The notes: generated from the sequence alone by a model not told the origin. 47,102 bases of DNA from Nostocaceae cyanobacterium (GCA_030065825.1 JASJCY010000064.1:1-47102), one strand, 5' to 3'. Positions 1 to 9,353 are shown, counted from the stretch's first letter. Program-made: numbers and translations.

Positions 1-687
1 GGTTTATGTCCTACGGACAAGCTGCGCTAACAGCGCGTTTAAACGTGCTTCGTTTATCAGCTTGGAAATTTATTTCCAAGCGGTTGATTGGGGTAAATGA
101 CATTGGTGCAAGTTGTTAGTTGTAACTCAAAAATTGCCCTATAAACCTTGCCTCGGCTCTCATCTCACACTTCCCTTGCGGGTAAGATGTGAGGCTTCCT
201 GCAAAAGAAAGCTAAAAAAACACCAAAAAATAAATTATCCCAAATTGTAGGGGCAGGGTTACCCCGCCCCTACGTAGGAATGATACGATTGGTAAATTGA
301 AGATTGGGATATTTTTTTATTTGCAAGTCCCTCAAAACAAGTTAGGAGTGAAGAGTTAGGAGTTAGAAGTGAGTTCTCCTCCCCCTCTCCCCCTCTCCCC
401 ATCTCCCCATCTCCCCCTCTCCCATCTCTCCTCAAAAAGTGAGAATTCACGGTAGCCAATTAGCCGGATTTGATATAAAGGATTTGGAATAACCAAATAT
501 CGGTATATTATGCTTCTGGATTAGAGGTAACTGATAAACCCGATCACCTAGAACACTCATCAATCCCAGAAAAGGAAATTTTGCTTTGACAGCACCTAAC
601 AAGCCAGTTTCTCAGTCTGGCGTTTTATCAATAGATTGGTGTTCTAGAATCCTCTCAAATCAAATAAATACATAAACTGCAATTGAT
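1..687. other. Intergenic region with hairpins and low-complexity DNA
   Basis: No convincing gene. It contains a 20-bp palindrome at 61-80 (arm CTTGGAAAT), an inverted repeat at 247-273 (GTAGGGGC ... GCCCCTAC with GGGT/ACCC inside) and a C/T-rich tract at about 370-430. Open frames across the C/T tract have low-complexity composition and look spurious. The last ~150 bp before 688 probably hold the promoter of the response regulator, but I cannot place it. Confidence 0.6.
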
Positions 688-1377
688 ATGACGCTAGCTC
701 ACACTCCCTCTGTTTTGCTGATTGAAAGCGACCAAAATCTAGCAAATCAGCTTGCTTTTGATTTAAAAGAAGCCGGTTACGAACCACTTGTCGCTAATAA
801 TACTAGCACTGGATTGGAATTCTGCCGGGAATACCAACCAGCTTTAATTGTTGTAGACCGCTTACTGATGGGAGAATCGGGAATCTCCTTATGTAAGAAT
901 ATCCGCAACGCTGGAATTACATCGCCTCTGTTATTATTAATGGCAAGGGAGAATGTCGAGGATCGCGTCGCTTGTTTGGAAGCTGGAGCCGATGATTATT
1001 TTCTCAAACCTTACCGTAGCGAAGAATTTTTTAAATTATTGCGGCTATACTTAAAACCCGATACAGATACCAGTACTGAACAGTTACGTTTTGGGGATTT
1101 AACTTTAGACTTAGCCTCCCGACGCGCTATACTCAACGCACGAGCAATTGATTTGACCATGAAGGAATTTGACTTGCTCAAGTATTTAATGGAACATCCC
1201 CGGGAAGTATTAACCCGGGAGCAAATCCTAGAAAATGTTTGGGGTTACGATTTTATGGGGGAATCAAATGTAATTGAAGTCTATATTCGCTACTTGCGAT
1301 TAAAAATTGAAGATGAAGGTCAAAAACGCCTAATTCAAACCGTGCGCGGTGTTGGGTACGTATTGAGAGAATCTTAG
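688..1377 (+). CDS. nblR: OmpR/PhoB-family response regulator, NblR-like
   Basis: Two-domain DNA-binding response regulator of 229 residues. The receiver domain (about 8-120) has the acidic pocket after the first strand, the candidate phosphoacceptor D57 in VVDRLL, and K107 in FLKPY. The C-terminal winged helix (about 133-227) carries the typical LTMKEFDLLKYL, LTREQILENVWGY and VRGVGYVLRE segments. The wording of the receiver (PALIVVDRLLMGESG, VACLEAGADDYFLKPY) matches what I recall of cyanobacterial NblR, a regulator linked to phycobilisome degradation and stress survival. The usual Thr/Ser switch residue in the LTAR motif is replaced by Met85, which fits reports that NblR works without classical phosphorylation. 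No histidine kinase is adjacent. Family certain; NblR orthology likely but not proven. Confidence 0.8.
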   Translation: MTLAHTPSVLLIESDQNLANQLAFDLKEAGYEPLVANNTSTGLEFCREYQPALIVVDRLLMGESGISLCKNIRNAGITSPLLLLMARENVEDRVACLEAGADDYFLKPYRSEEFFKLLRLYLKPDTDTSTEQLRFGDLTLDLASRRAILNARAIDLTMKEFDLLKYLMEHPREVLTREQILENVWGYDFMGESNVIEVYIRYLRLKIEDEGQKRLIQTVRGVGYVLRES

Positions 1378-1397
1378 ATTGGGTTGGTGATAAGTAT

Positions 1398-1518
1398 TTA
1401 GGAATTAGGAATTAGGAATTAGCAATTAGCAATTAGCAATTAGGAGTTGAGACTATTTTTGACCAATGACCAATGACAAATGACCAATGACAAATGACCA
1501 ATGACAAATGACAAATGA
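1398..1518. repeat. Short tandemly repeated heptamers (STRR)
   Basis: Tandem AATTAGG/AATTAGC heptamers (about 1400-1448) are followed by alternating TGACCAA/TGACAAA heptamers (about 1458-1518). Such STRRs are common in Nostocales genomes. The second array runs into the 5' end of the next gene and supplies a spurious upstream ATG at 1508. Confidence 0.8.
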
Positions 1519-1528
1519 CAAAAATTGT

Positions 1529-2062
1529 ATGATTCGTTGGTTCAGCTTAGTGTTCATTACCCTGAGTGTGTTGCTAATGGGCTGTTCTGACCCCACACCA
1601 GCTAAACCTGCTGATACTACTTCCACCTCTCCAACCCCAGCAGTTACGGAGAATTTAGGACAAATGTTGCCAATTTCAGCTGTGGCAATTTTACCCAATG
1701 GCAACAAGATTAATTTAGAAGTCGCACAGACACCCAAACAACAACAAATGGGCTTAATGTATCGACCCGCTTTACCAGATAACCGGGGAATGTTGTTTAA
1801 ATTTTCCTCAGCCCAACGAGTTAGCTTCTGGATGAAAAATGTACCTGTGTCCTTAGATATGGTATTTATGCGCCAAGGGAAGGTAGAAGCCATCATCCCT
1901 AAGGTACCCCCCTGCAATACAAATCCCTGTCCTACTTACGGTCCAAATACACCCATAGACCAAGTCATTGAATTGCGTTCCGGTCATGCTGCTGAATTGG
2001 GGCTAAAAGTTGGCGACAGTGTAACAATTGATTTCTTCAAATCCGATTCTTTGCGGAGATAA
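1529..2062 (+). CDS. DUF192-family lipoprotein
   Basis: Predicted exported lipoprotein of 177 residues. A short basic start and hydrophobic stretch end in a lipobox (LLMGC), then a Pro/Thr/Ser linker of about 25 residues, then one DUF192 domain. Family hallmarks are present: the QTPKQQQMGLMYR segment, the RGMLF motif, the FWMKNVPVSLDMVF core and the C-terminal GHAAELGLKVGD motif. Two cysteines in PPCNTNPC may form a disulfide in the periplasm. The biochemical role of DUF192 proteins is not established. I chose the ATG at 1529 because the in-frame ATG at 1508 lies inside a heptamer array and would place hydrophilic residues ahead of the signal peptide. It is flanked by non-coding DNA and looks monocistronic. 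Confidence 0.8.
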   Translation: MIRWFSLVFITLSVLLMGCSDPTPAKPADTTSTSPTPAVTENLGQMLPISAVAILPNGNKINLEVAQTPKQQQMGLMYRPALPDNRGMLFKFSSAQRVSFWMKNVPVSLDMVFMRQGKVEAIIPKVPPCNTNPCPTYGPNTPIDQVIELRSGHAAELGLKVGDSVTIDFFKSDSLRR

Positions 2063-2788
2063 AAAAATAAACGATTTTCTCTGAATACCCTATAAATCTT
2101 TACTTTTCCCTGACAAATGTAAAAAAAAATGCAAAGATACTAGTAAAAAAGTTACTCTTCAAGATAAGATTAAATACTGTATTAATTCTCTGAGGTACTA
2201 CTGTCACCAAGGCAATATCATAGTTTGAGCTTTTGGTCATCAAAAATCTTCCTTTTGGTGCAGGTGCAAATAATCGCCAATGGGGGAGTATTAGCTATGG
2301 AATCTTTTGTACTGTAGGTGTAGTTAACGAAATCACGCTTAGTAAACTGATTCAAAGCAGGTTGACCAAGAGAATCTACTGGCGGCGATTGGAGTGAGCA
2401 AGGTAAACTCATATCTTGCACCTACACTCTGGAAGGGTGAGGAACCATACAAATATAGACGCGTTAGCGGCTACTTCCTCCAAGCCAGGACCTGTCTACC
2501 CCCAGGGTAGCCTGTGTCCCCAGGCTGTAAGCCTTATTTTTCCCTAGCCCACGTAGGTGTGCTTAGTTCTTGTAGCGACACTCTTATAGCGTGTTGTTAC
2601 TGTGGTGCAAGATATCAGTAAAGCTGAAAAAAGGCTTTTTTGTGGAACTCTTGTCGATAAATGCCAGACAAACTGTTATCAGTGCTGAGGCTACTACAGT
2701 AAGTGACAGATGAAATATTGGCTATAGGCTATAGAAAATTGTGGCTTGATATATGACAATACAATCTGCTCAAGGAGGTGAGACGCAA
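2063..2788. other. Intergenic region containing a MITE-like element
   Basis: No gene recognised; the open frame on the minus strand at 2218-2421 has no family resemblance. The notable content is the terminally inverted element at 2410-2615. The last 150 bp should carry the promoter of the DUF2949 gene. Confidence 0.5.
2410..2615. repeat. MITE-like element with TIR CATATCTTGCACC
   Basis: About 206 bp bounded by CATATCTTGCACC (2410-2422) and GGTGCAAGATAT (2604-2615), which are inverted. Inside are several small stems, for example CTACCC/GGGTAG at 2496-2510. The same terminal motif recurs at 4346-4507, 37192-37408 and near 35258, 38160 and 45920. No transposase is encoded, so it would be non-autonomous. 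Confidence 0.55.
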
Positions 2789-2980
2789 ATGTTACCTTCA
2801 ACTTCTTCACAGTTGATTCGTTTTTTACAAGAGGATTTAGCGATTTCTAGGGCTTCCATCGCCGTAGCACTACGCCACTGCGAACAAGATCCTGGACCTT
2901 TGCCAATGATTCTTTGGCAGTATGGGTTAATTAATATAGAACAATTAGAAAAAATTTATGATTGGCTGGAGACTGCTTAG
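2789..2980 (+). CDS. DUF2949-family small protein
   Basis: Small soluble protein of 63 residues belonging to a cyanobacterial family of unknown function (DUF2949). The segments QLIRFLQEDLAIS, ALRHCEQDPGPLPMILWQYGL and LEQLEKIYDWLE-like spacing are characteristic as I recall them. The start at 2789 is chosen over the upstream in-frame ATG at 2753 because a strong Shine-Dalgarno sequence AGGAGG (2773-2778) sits ten bases before it. No membrane segment, and one cysteine. The flanks are non-coding, so neighbours give no functional clue. Confidence 0.8.
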   Translation: MLPSTSSQLIRFLQEDLAISRASIAVALRHCEQDPGPLPMILWQYGLINIEQLEKIYDWLETA

Positions 2981-3300
2981 AATGAGTAGTTCTTTGAGGA
3001 AAATTGACCAATGTCATATCTATTCTACCTTTTTTACCTTTTTTACCTTTGGCAAACGTTAACTGATAAAAAAATTGATTTTTACGATAGCCAGAGCGAG
3101 TTGAATTTTCAACTCGCTCTTGAGATAGGGAATAGGGAGATAGGAAATTAAAACATTTGGGATACTTCCCCAGCAACTGGATTTTTATCTTATACTTGTA
3201 TATTTATTTGCTGTATACATAAATAAAAAGTCGGTTTTTTGTCAATATAAATACTTAAATAAAGTTATTAATGTTATAAAAGGTACTTTAATTGCAGCTA

Positions 3301-3725
3301 TATAGCGCTATAGTCACAAACCAATCTTCCTGGAATAAACACGTAATCACTAAGTTCTCTGTATGACTCAAAAATTTGAAATACAGAGGTTAAAAACAAC
3401 GTATTTCCGTGATGATGCGAAAAAAATATGTTTATTACCAGAGAAATCCCAATTATTTAAATCTCGCTATGAGAACAGAGACTATAACGAAGAAAGTTTT
3501 TGCTTCCTTGAGGAAATCATCTCTTCCAGAGGAAGTTAACTATAGCGCTATAGTCACAAACCAATTTTCTTGGAATAAATACGTAATCGATAAGTTCTCT
3601 GTATGACTCAAAAATTTGAAATACAGAGGTTAAAAACAACGTATTTCCGTGATGATGCGAAAAAAATATGTTTATTGCCAGAGAAATCCCCAATTATTTA
3701 AATCTCGCTACAAAAACAGAAACCA
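3301..3725. repeat. Direct duplication with 240-bp period
   Basis: Two copies start at 3301 and 3541, both with TATAGCGCTATAGTCACA. They then run nearly identically through about 185 bp, and 3361-3420 equals 3601-3660 exactly by eye. They diverge after about 3485 and 3725. The second copy has one extra C (after 3690), shifting any reading frame. Each copy opens with the TATAGCGCTATA palindrome; further copies of that palindrome occur at about 4190-4203 and, partly, at 3724. Confidence 0.8.
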
Positions 3726-3840
3726 TAGCGCTATTCTTTTTAGAAAGTTGAGGAGCATCACAGGATCTTGTTGCGCAATGACAATCCATGCTATCGCAAT
3801 ATCTCCAACTCAACTACAAACAAATGCGATCGCCACGCAG

Positions 3841-3877
3841 AAACTCCTAGAAATCTTGCAGATGTTTCTAGGAGTTT
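3841..3877. terminator. Hairpin, possible terminator or structured RNA
   Basis: Perfect 13-bp arms AAACTCCTAGAAA (3841-3853) and TTTCTAGGAGTTT (3865-3877) with an 11-nt loop. There is no clean T-run after it on the plus strand and no gene immediately upstream, so its role is open. Confidence 0.4.
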
Positions 3878-4345
3878 ATCTGAGATGTTATTTGTAGTTG
3901 CTGATGAATCTTGAGTGGGGAGAAATCTGGATGCGTCATGTTGTCATGACATTTTTGAATATACTTTTACCATTAACACTTGACATATTAGTTTGAAAAA
4001 AGGGGTTTTGTCAAGCCCTGAAACGACCAAAAATCGTGAATAATTGAGAAGAAATATCAATTATTCGGTATCACAGGATACGATTTGCCAGAGAAAGACC
4101 TTTTTTTGGGAATGTGGACTATAGTTTTAGTTTTGAACCTCACAAACATCATCCCAAAAACGATCTTGTATTTGTAGAGTAAGAAAAACTATAGCGCTAT
4201 AGTTTTTGGGAGAAGATACATTTAATCTCTGTATTATTCCGAAGAAATTACAGAATGGAAAAAAAGTATAGTTGGCAACGGGCGCTATATCATAACGGAT
4301 GTAACGGATAATTGCTTCAATTATTGTAGGGACAGGTCGGTAAAG

Positions 4346-4507
4346 TCATATCTTGCACCATTCAAGGGCAAGAGAAAGAAACCGGGTTTATGAACCAAAA
4401 ATTCGGGCTTTCACAGATTAATATTCGCAATAAACCCCGGCAGTCGCTTTAAGTCGGGAAACCCGCTCAACGCGCTGCCTCGCTTTCTGACCCAGGTGCA
4501 AGATGTG
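4346..4507. repeat. MITE-like element with GAAACCGGGTTT hairpin inside
   Basis: Bounded by TCATATCTTGCACC (4346-4359) and GGTGCAAGATGTG (4495-4507) in inverted orientation. Within it lies a member of the dispersed hairpin family, with GAAACCGGGTTTAT at 4378-4391 and ATAAACCCCGG near 4430-4440. No coding capacity. Confidence 0.6.
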
Positions 4508-4587
4508 TGTAAAGTTATTCTACATACCGAGATATTATCGATGCCGTACCCCTACATGGGCGCAAGCCGCAGCGCCCCTACAAACTT

Positions 4588-5736
4588 TTAACTCAAGTTC
4601 TTGTTAACTGCTACAACACCTGTACCGGGAGTGAACCCCTCCCAACCCAACTCCTGTAAAACCCCTTCCAAGGATGCGATGCAACAGAGAATATCGCGAT
4701 CGCTCACAAAGCCTAAATGACCAATACGTAAAATCTTCCCTGTGAGATGATTCTGACCCCCAGCAAGGGCGATGTCAAACCGTTTATGCATCAAAGTCCG
4801 AATTGCATCTGCTGAGATTTTCTGGGGTGCTACAGCGGTAATAGCTGGACTTGCACAACTGTCATCTGCAAACAAGGGTAAATTTAAAGCTTTGATACCA
4901 GCACGGGTGGCTTGCATTAACCGTTGATGACGAGTAAAGATTGATTCCAACCCTGCTTGTTTCATCATCTCTAAGGTGGTTTGTAGCCCCACCATCAGGT
5001 TCATTGGCGGTGTAAACGGCGTAAAGTTATTTTGGGCAGCTTGACGGTATCTATCCAAATCTAAGTAGTATTTGGGAAACTTAGCGGTTTTGTATGCCTC
5101 CCAAGCCTTAGAACTAACAGCCACAAATCCCAATCCTGGGGGAACCATATACCCTTTTTGGGAAGCACTGACAACTACATCCAAACTCCACTCGTCTGTG
5201 GGTACATTAACAGCACCAATACTGGTGACTGCATCAACGATGGTTAAAGCTTCTCCATGTTCTCTAACATAGGTGCTAATGGTTTCTAAATCATTGATTA
5301 CACCCGTGGAAGTTTCGTTATGGGTGATGATAACCGCTTTGATTTGTTTTTGCTTATCCCCTTGCAGTTTTTGTGCAAATAATTCTGGATTTAGGGACTT
5401 TCCCCATTCTGCCGTAATTTTCTCGACATTAAGACCGTAAATTTCGCCAACTTCACCCCACCGTTCCCCAAACTTACCATTACAACCGACTAAAATGCGA
5501 TCGCCCGGACTAAGGAAATTAATCATTGCAGCTTCCATCGCACCCGTACCGCTACTTGTGAGCATCAGTACATCATTGTGGGTTTGGTACAGCCATTTGA
5601 GGTTTTGTGTCACCTCCCCCATCATCTGGCTAAACTCACTGGTACGGTGTCCGATGGGATGCTTGGCTAAAGCTAATAAAGCCGTTTCTGGTACTGGGGT
5701 CGGACCAGGAATCATTAGCATCTGCTTATCTTGCAT
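4588..5736 (-). CDS. Class V (PLP) aminotransferase, serine/alanine-glyoxylate type
   Basis: Pyridoxal-phosphate enzyme of 382 residues, about the usual length for serine-pyruvate/alanine-glyoxylate aminotransferases. These convert glyoxylate to glycine in photorespiratory metabolism. Visible features are the N-terminal MIPGPTPVPE motif, the cofactor-binding SSGTGAMEAA segment (61-70), D168 in IVDAVTSIGA, and the Schiff-base lysine K194 in SASQKGYMVPPG. C-terminal residues form the small domain with GGQNHLTGKILRIGHLGF. Cyanobacterial members were historically annotated as the 42-kDa subunit of a soluble hydrogenase, a name not supported by the sequence. The start ATG directly follows a TTATCAG heptamer array, so its promoter lies beyond that. 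Exact substrate pair is uncertain. Confidence 0.88.
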   Translation of the reverse strand: MQDKQMLMIPGPTPVPETALLALAKHPIGHRTSEFSQMMGEVTQNLKWLYQTHNDVLMLTSSGTGAMEAAMINFLSPGDRILVGCNGKFGERWGEVGEIYGLNVEKITAEWGKSLNPELFAQKLQGDKQKQIKAVIITHNETSTGVINDLETISTYVREHGEALTIVDAVTSIGAVNVPTDEWSLDVVVSASQKGYMVPPGLGFVAVSSKAWEAYKTAKFPKYYLDLDRYRQAAQNNFTPFTPPMNLMVGLQTTLEMMKQAGLESIFTRHQRLMQATRAGIKALNLPLFADDSCASPAITAVAPQKISADAIRTLMHKRFDIALAGGQNHLTGKILRIGHLGFVSDRDILCCIASLEGVLQELGWEGFTPGTGVVAVNKNLS

Positions 5737-5748
5737 GGGTTATTTCAG

Positions 5749-5783
5749 TTATCAGTTATCAGTTATCAGTTATCAGTTATCAG
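5749..5783. repeat. TTATCAG heptamer STRR array
   Basis: Five head-to-tail copies of a heptamer (TTATCAG) immediately upstream of the aminotransferase start on the minus strand. Confidence 0.85.
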
Positions 5784-5829
5784 TTTCCCTATCGATAAAT
5801 TCAGGGGCTTGATACCGATTACTGTTTGC

Positions 5830-5908
5830 TGAACTCACCCCATGCATTCATGCATGGGGTTGCAACTCACATACTGAGTTGCGTTTACCCTCACTGGTTC
5901 CGAGTGTT
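5830..5908 (-). ncRNA. Short IS605-end / omega-RNA-like hairpin pair (copy 1)
   Basis: Two consecutive stems: ACCCCATGCA/TGCATGGGGT with a TTCA loop (5837-5860) and GCAACTCA/TGAGTTGC (5862-5882). Flanking TGAACTCACC and CGTTTACCC...GGTTCCGA segments are shared with 10431-10510. From memory this layout resembles the 3' end of cyanobacterial tnpB elements, where an omega RNA ends in such a hairpin (read on the minus strand here). No tnpB is present, so this may be a remnant. Identification is tentative. Confidence 0.35.
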
Positions 5909-5931
5909 GATATTTGTTTATCATTCAGAGG

Positions 5932-6174
5932 TTAGGGGGTTGTGTGACCATTATGATGGTTGAGAGACCAACGGTAATCAACTGTAACAGCAGAGAACTG
6001 ACAACTTTCTTCTAAATTTTTTTGTTGAGCAACAGCTTTACGAAGGGTGATAATTAGCTGATTTACCTGATTTCTAAGGTTTGGGTTTTGATGTACTGCT
6101 GACATTGTTTGTCTTTCTAACATTTGCAGTATCAATTCGTAGTGGATAGGTGAAGGTAGAGGTATTTGCTCCAT
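5932..6174 (-). CDS. Small conserved cyanobacterial protein, DUF5340-like
   Basis: Protein of 80 residues with the pattern IPLPSPIHYELILQMLERQT followed by an amphipathic helix (NQVNQLIITLRKAVAQQKNLEE). This resembles the small cyanobacterial family DUF5340 as I remember it; function unknown. It is soluble and mostly helical, and its C-terminus is Asn/His-rich and looks unstructured. It stands alone between a hairpin remnant and a 285-bp spacer before trpC. Confidence 0.65.
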   Translation of the reverse strand: MEQIPLPSPIHYELILQMLERQTMSAVHQNPNLRNQVNQLIITLRKAVAQQKNLEESCQFSAVTVDYRWSLNHHNGHTTP

Positions 6175-6459
6175 GTTTTTTCGCTGTCAAATTTGATATT
6201 GTGCTATTTGTGCGTGAAGGCGCTAAAATTCATTGGTATTGTTTCTTAATTGCCCGTTTACAGGGATTTATAAAGTATGAAGTAGGGGGATAGCATCCAT
6301 AATATTTCGGTGCATAGCATAGCATTAATAACACCGTATTCCAACTTGCGAACACCGTATTATTACTGAATAATTTATTTTTTGCTGTTCCCTTACTCTC
6401 TACTTGCATTTTGAATACACAATCTCCACAAGAAATTGATCCAGTATAGTCCCTCAGAA

Positions 6460-7341
6460 TTATGCAAACAAATTAGCGATCGCTAATTGTGGATCGGCTT
6501 GTTTAACCAAAGATTCTCCAATTAGCACAGCAGATGCACCTGCTTGTGATACCAAACTCAAGTCATTGGGGGTGTGCAGTCCTGATTCACTCACCACGGA
6601 AATACCCCTATGATTTAATTGTTTACTCCTTTGTGCTAACAACTCACAGGTAGTTTGCACCTTGACGGAGAAATCTTGTAAATTGCGATTATTTATACCC
6701 ACTAACGAAACACCATCTAAGGCTAACACCCGATCTAGTTCTGCTAGGGTATGAACTTCTATCAAAGCTGTCATATTCAAGGCTTTAGCAATTTTGACGA
6801 AATATTGTAAATCTTGGTCGCTAAGTATTGCTGCAATTAGTAATACAGCATCTGCACCCCGAACACGCGCCAAGTACATCTGGTAAGGGTAGATGACGAA
6901 TTCCTTACATAAGAGTGGTAAATCTACTGTAGCGCGAATTTGAGCCAAGTAGTCAAAACTGCCTTGAAAAAATTTTTCATCCGTAAGAACCGACAGACAG
7001 CTAGCACCCCCTTGTTGGTATTTTTGGGCGATCGCTACTGGATCGAAATCTGGACAAATAATTCCTTTGCTGGGGGAAGCTTTTTTGACTTCTGCAATTA
7101 ATGCTGGCTTGGTTTTTCCTTGACGTAATGCTGCGAGAAAATCCCGGCTAGGAGGTGCGGTAAGTGCTTGCTTTTGCAATTCCTGTAAAGACACCTTTTC
7201 TCGCATTCGTTCAACTTCTACTTCCTTATGCCAAACAATTTTCTCTAGGATATTATTTGGTTCAGCATCAGGTGAAGCTACCTGATATCGGACGGAAGAA
7301 GCATCAATAGGGGGATTTGGTGGACGACGACGAATTTGCAT
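6460..7341 (-). CDS. trpC: Indole-3-glycerol phosphate synthase
   Basis: TrpC closes CdRP to indole-3-glycerol phosphate in tryptophan synthesis. The protein has 293 residues, with a ~60-residue N-terminal lead (typical of cyanobacteria) before a (beta/alpha)8 barrel. Recognisable motifs are [13 protein letters not shown] (catalytic E84 and K86), [24 protein letters not shown] (K146), the VGINNRNL segment, and the phosphate-binding end [11 protein letters not shown]...[12 protein letters not shown]. It lies downstream of lpdA on the same strand, but ~580 bp of minisatellite DNA separates them, so co-transcription is uncertain. No trp attenuator or other trp gene is adjacent. Confidence 0.95.
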   Translation of the reverse strand: MQIRRRPPNPPIDASSVRYQVASPDAEPNNILEKIVWHKEVEVERMREKVSLQELQKQALTAPPSRDFLAALRQGKTKPALIAEVKKASPSKGIICPDFDPVAIAQKYQQGGASCLSVLTDEKFFQGSFDYLAQIRATVDLPLLCKEFVIYPYQMYLARVRGADAVLLIAAILSDQDLQYFVKIAKALNMTALIEVHTLAELDRVLALDGVSLVGINNRNLQDFSVKVQTTCELLAQRSKQLNHRGISVVSESGLHTPNDLSLVSQAGASAVLIGESLVKQADPQLAIANLFA

Positions 7342-7387
7342 ATTTTAGAGAGTAATGAACTGTAAATTATGAATTAGGCGGCGCGCA

Positions 7388-7485
7388 GTTTGTAGGGGCG
7401 CAAAGCTTGCCCCCAAGAAGCGCAAAGTTATCAGTTATGAGTTTGTAGGGGCGCAAAGCTTGCCCCCAAGAGGCACAAAGTTATG
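7388..7485. repeat. Two 53-bp direct repeats with GGGGGCAAGC-type stem
   Basis: GTTTGTAGGGGCGCAAAGC at 7388 recurs at 7441 followed by the same TTGCCCCCAAGA segment. Each copy can fold (GGGGCGCAA with TTGCCCCC). They lie between trpC and the larger minisatellite and use the same GC-rich motif. Confidence 0.75.
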
Positions 7486-7616
7486 AATTCAGGATTTACC
7501 CACGGATTAAGTGTTTACGTTATTACGTAGACGCACAGGGCAAACTCTCGTAAACTTAATAGGAAGCAATCTCCAAGCCATTGTTTTTTCGTCATAAGTG
7601 TGTAACTTTTAACTTT

Positions 7617-7917
7617 TGGGGGCAAGGATTGCGCCCCTAGGCGCCTTTTTATGGGGGCAAGGATTGCGCCCCTACGCGCCTTTTTATGGGGCAAGGATTG
7701 CGCCCCTAGGCGCCTTTTTATGGGGCAAGGATTGCGTCCCTAGGCGCCTTTTTATGGGGCAAGGATTGCGTCCCTAGGCGCCTTTTTATGGGGGCAAGGA
7801 TTGCGCCCCTAGGCGCCTTTTTATGGGGGCAAGGATTACGCCCCTAGGCGCCTTTTTATGGGGCAAGGATTGCGCCCCTACGCGCCTTTTTATGGGCGCA
7901 AGCATTGCGCCCCTACT
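7617..7917. repeat. 35/36-bp minisatellite, about nine units
   Basis: Nearly identical units contain GGGGGCAAGGATTGCGCCCC, then TAGGCGCC and TTTTTAT. Units are 36 bp when five G are present and 35 bp when four. Eight full copies and one variant partial copy end just before the lpdA stop codon. Each unit folds into a short stem. It fills the lpdA-trpC gap and has no spacers, so it is not a CRISPR. Confidence 0.9.
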
Positions 7918-7922
7918 TTTAA

Positions 7923-9353
7923 TTAACTCGCAATTGCTCGTTTGTAGGCTTCATCCAAGACTTCAGAAAGTGTAGGATGGGCATGTACTAAATGAGCTAA
8001 AGTATGAACAGTTTGACGGTTAGCGATCGCTGCTGAGGCTTCATGGATGATATCGGAAGCGTGAATACCAAAAATATGCACTCCCAACACTTCCCCAGTA
8101 TCTTGGCGATAGATTACCTTGGTGATACCGTCAACTTCGCCTTCTGCTAAAGCCTTAGAATTGCCTTTAAAGTAACTCTTTGCCACTTTGACTGTAAATC
8201 CTTGTGCTTCCCCTTTCTCCTTTGCTTGAGCTTCTGTCATCCCCACATAACTAATTTCGGGATGGGTAAAGGCTGCTGCGGGAATACTATGGTAATCAGT
8301 CTGTTTGTGTCTACCACAGATATTTTCTACAGCTACTATACCTTGGGCAGAAGCGGCATGTGCCAGCATCATTTTACCAGTGGCATCACCAATAGCCCAC
8401 AAATGGGGTACAACTTCACCCCCACTCAGTACCGCCATACTGTCATTAACTGGGATAAAATTGCGACGGTCTAGTTCTACACCTACGGAGTCTAAACCCA
8501 GGTTTTGGGTAGCGGGAATGCGTCCTGTGGCTACTAAACAAGCATCTACTTCCAATACATCTACATCTTCCTTAGTTTGGAAGTCGGCTAATTCAATTAC
8601 CACGGGAGAACCAGAAATCACCTTTTTGGCATATATTCCTACATAGGTTTCAATATCTCGGGGAGTAATTAAGACTCGTTGAGCTAGTTTAGCAATATCG
8701 CGGTCAAATCCTGGCATTAATTGGGGTAGTGCTTCAATCATGGTGATTTCGCAGCCCAAAGCCGAGTAAATATCGGAAAATTCTAAACCAATATAACCAC
8801 TACCAATAATCGCCACCCAGTCTGGTAACCATTCCAATTTTACCCCTTGGTCGCTAGTAAAGACAGTTTTGCCGTCTACTTCAATTCCTGGGGGTACAAA
8901 AGGTACAGAACCGGGAGAAAGAATGATATCTTTAGCAGTAATAGTTTTTTCGCCATCCCCAGTATTAATACTAACTTTTTGAGTGCCAGCGATTTTGCCC
9001 CAACCCCGGATAATATCAACACCCAGACGTTTGAGGCTGTTAGTTAAATCTCCTTGGATTTTAGCTACTAAATTACCTGCATGATCGGCGATCGCCTGTC
9101 TATCAAACTGGACATTTTCCAGTTGAATTCCTAAAGTCTTGAGGTGATGGGCATCTTTTAACTCTCGCACACGTCCGGAGGCTGCTAGCAGCGCTTTAGA
9201 AGGGATACAACCCCGGTTAACACAGGTTCCTCCCATATCAGCAGCTTCGATAATTGCTGTCTTTAAACCACAGCTAACGGCGTGTAAGGCTGCACCATGT
9301 CCACCAACACCAGCGCCGATAATTACTAAATCATAATCAAATTTTGGACTCAC
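7923..9353 (-). CDS. lpdA: Dihydrolipoyl dehydrogenase (E3)
   Basis: FAD-dependent disulfide oxidoreductase of 476 residues that reoxidises dihydrolipoamide in pyruvate dehydrogenase and the glycine cleavage system. The N-terminal dinucleotide fold has [13 protein letters not shown]. The redox-active disulfide is [13 protein letters not shown] (C44 and C49). A second nucleotide fold has [19 protein letters not shown], and the FAD motif is LWAIGDATG. The interface domain ends with the catalytic pair in HAHPTLSE (H459 and E464). Lengths and motifs are complete, so the gene should be functional. It is first in a possible lpdA-trpC unit interrupted by the minisatellite. Confidence 0.95.
   Translation of the reverse strand: MSPKFDYDLVIIGAGVGGHGAALHAVSCGLKTAIIEAADMGGTCVNRGCIPSKALLAASGRVRELKDAHHLKTLGIQLENVQFDRQAIADHAGNLVAKIQGDLTNSLKRLGVDIIRGWGKIAGTQKVSINTGDGEKTITAKDIILSPGSVPFVPPGIEVDGKTVFTSDQGVKLEWLPDWVAIIGSGYIGLEFSDIYSALGCEITMIEALPQLMPGFDRDIAKLAQRVLITPRDIETYVGIYAKKVISGSPVVIELADFQTKEDVDVLEVDACLVATGRIPATQNLGLDSVGVELDRRNFIPVNDSMAVLSGGEVVPHLWAIGDATGKMMLAHAASAQGIVAVENICGRHKQTDYHSIPAAAFTHPEISYVGMTEAQAKEKGEAQGFTVKVAKSYFKGNSKALAEGEVDGITKVIYRQDTGEVLGVHIFGIHASDIIHEASAAIANRQTVHTLAHLVHAHPTLSEVLDEAYKRAIAS

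Larger units (their letters stand above)
2981..4587. other. 1.6-kb gene-poor spacer rich in repeats
   Basis: No supported gene. It holds a ~185-bp direct duplication (about 3301-3485 and 3541-3725), four TATAGCGCTATA-type palindromes, a hairpin at 3841-3877 and a MITE-like element at 4346-4507. Open frames at 3409-3606 and 3649-3897 arise from the duplicated DNA but differ by a one-base shift, which argues against coding. Confidence 0.6.

Noticed and set aside
259-459. 66-codon minus-strand frame
   Set aside because: Arises from a C/T-rich low-complexity tract; the product is Gly/Glu-rich filler with no family resemblance.
2480-2540. Cluster of small stems as a tRNA or known small RNA
   Set aside because: No cloverleaf or conserved tRNA bases; the stems fall inside a MITE-like element.
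3409-3897. Two open frames starting MMMRKKYVY
   Set aside because: They come from the duplicated DNA; a one-base insertion shifts the second copy out of register, so the protein sequence is not conserved though the DNA is.
7617-7917. Possible CRISPR array
   Set aside because: Units are contiguous with no unique spacers; it is a tandem minisatellite.
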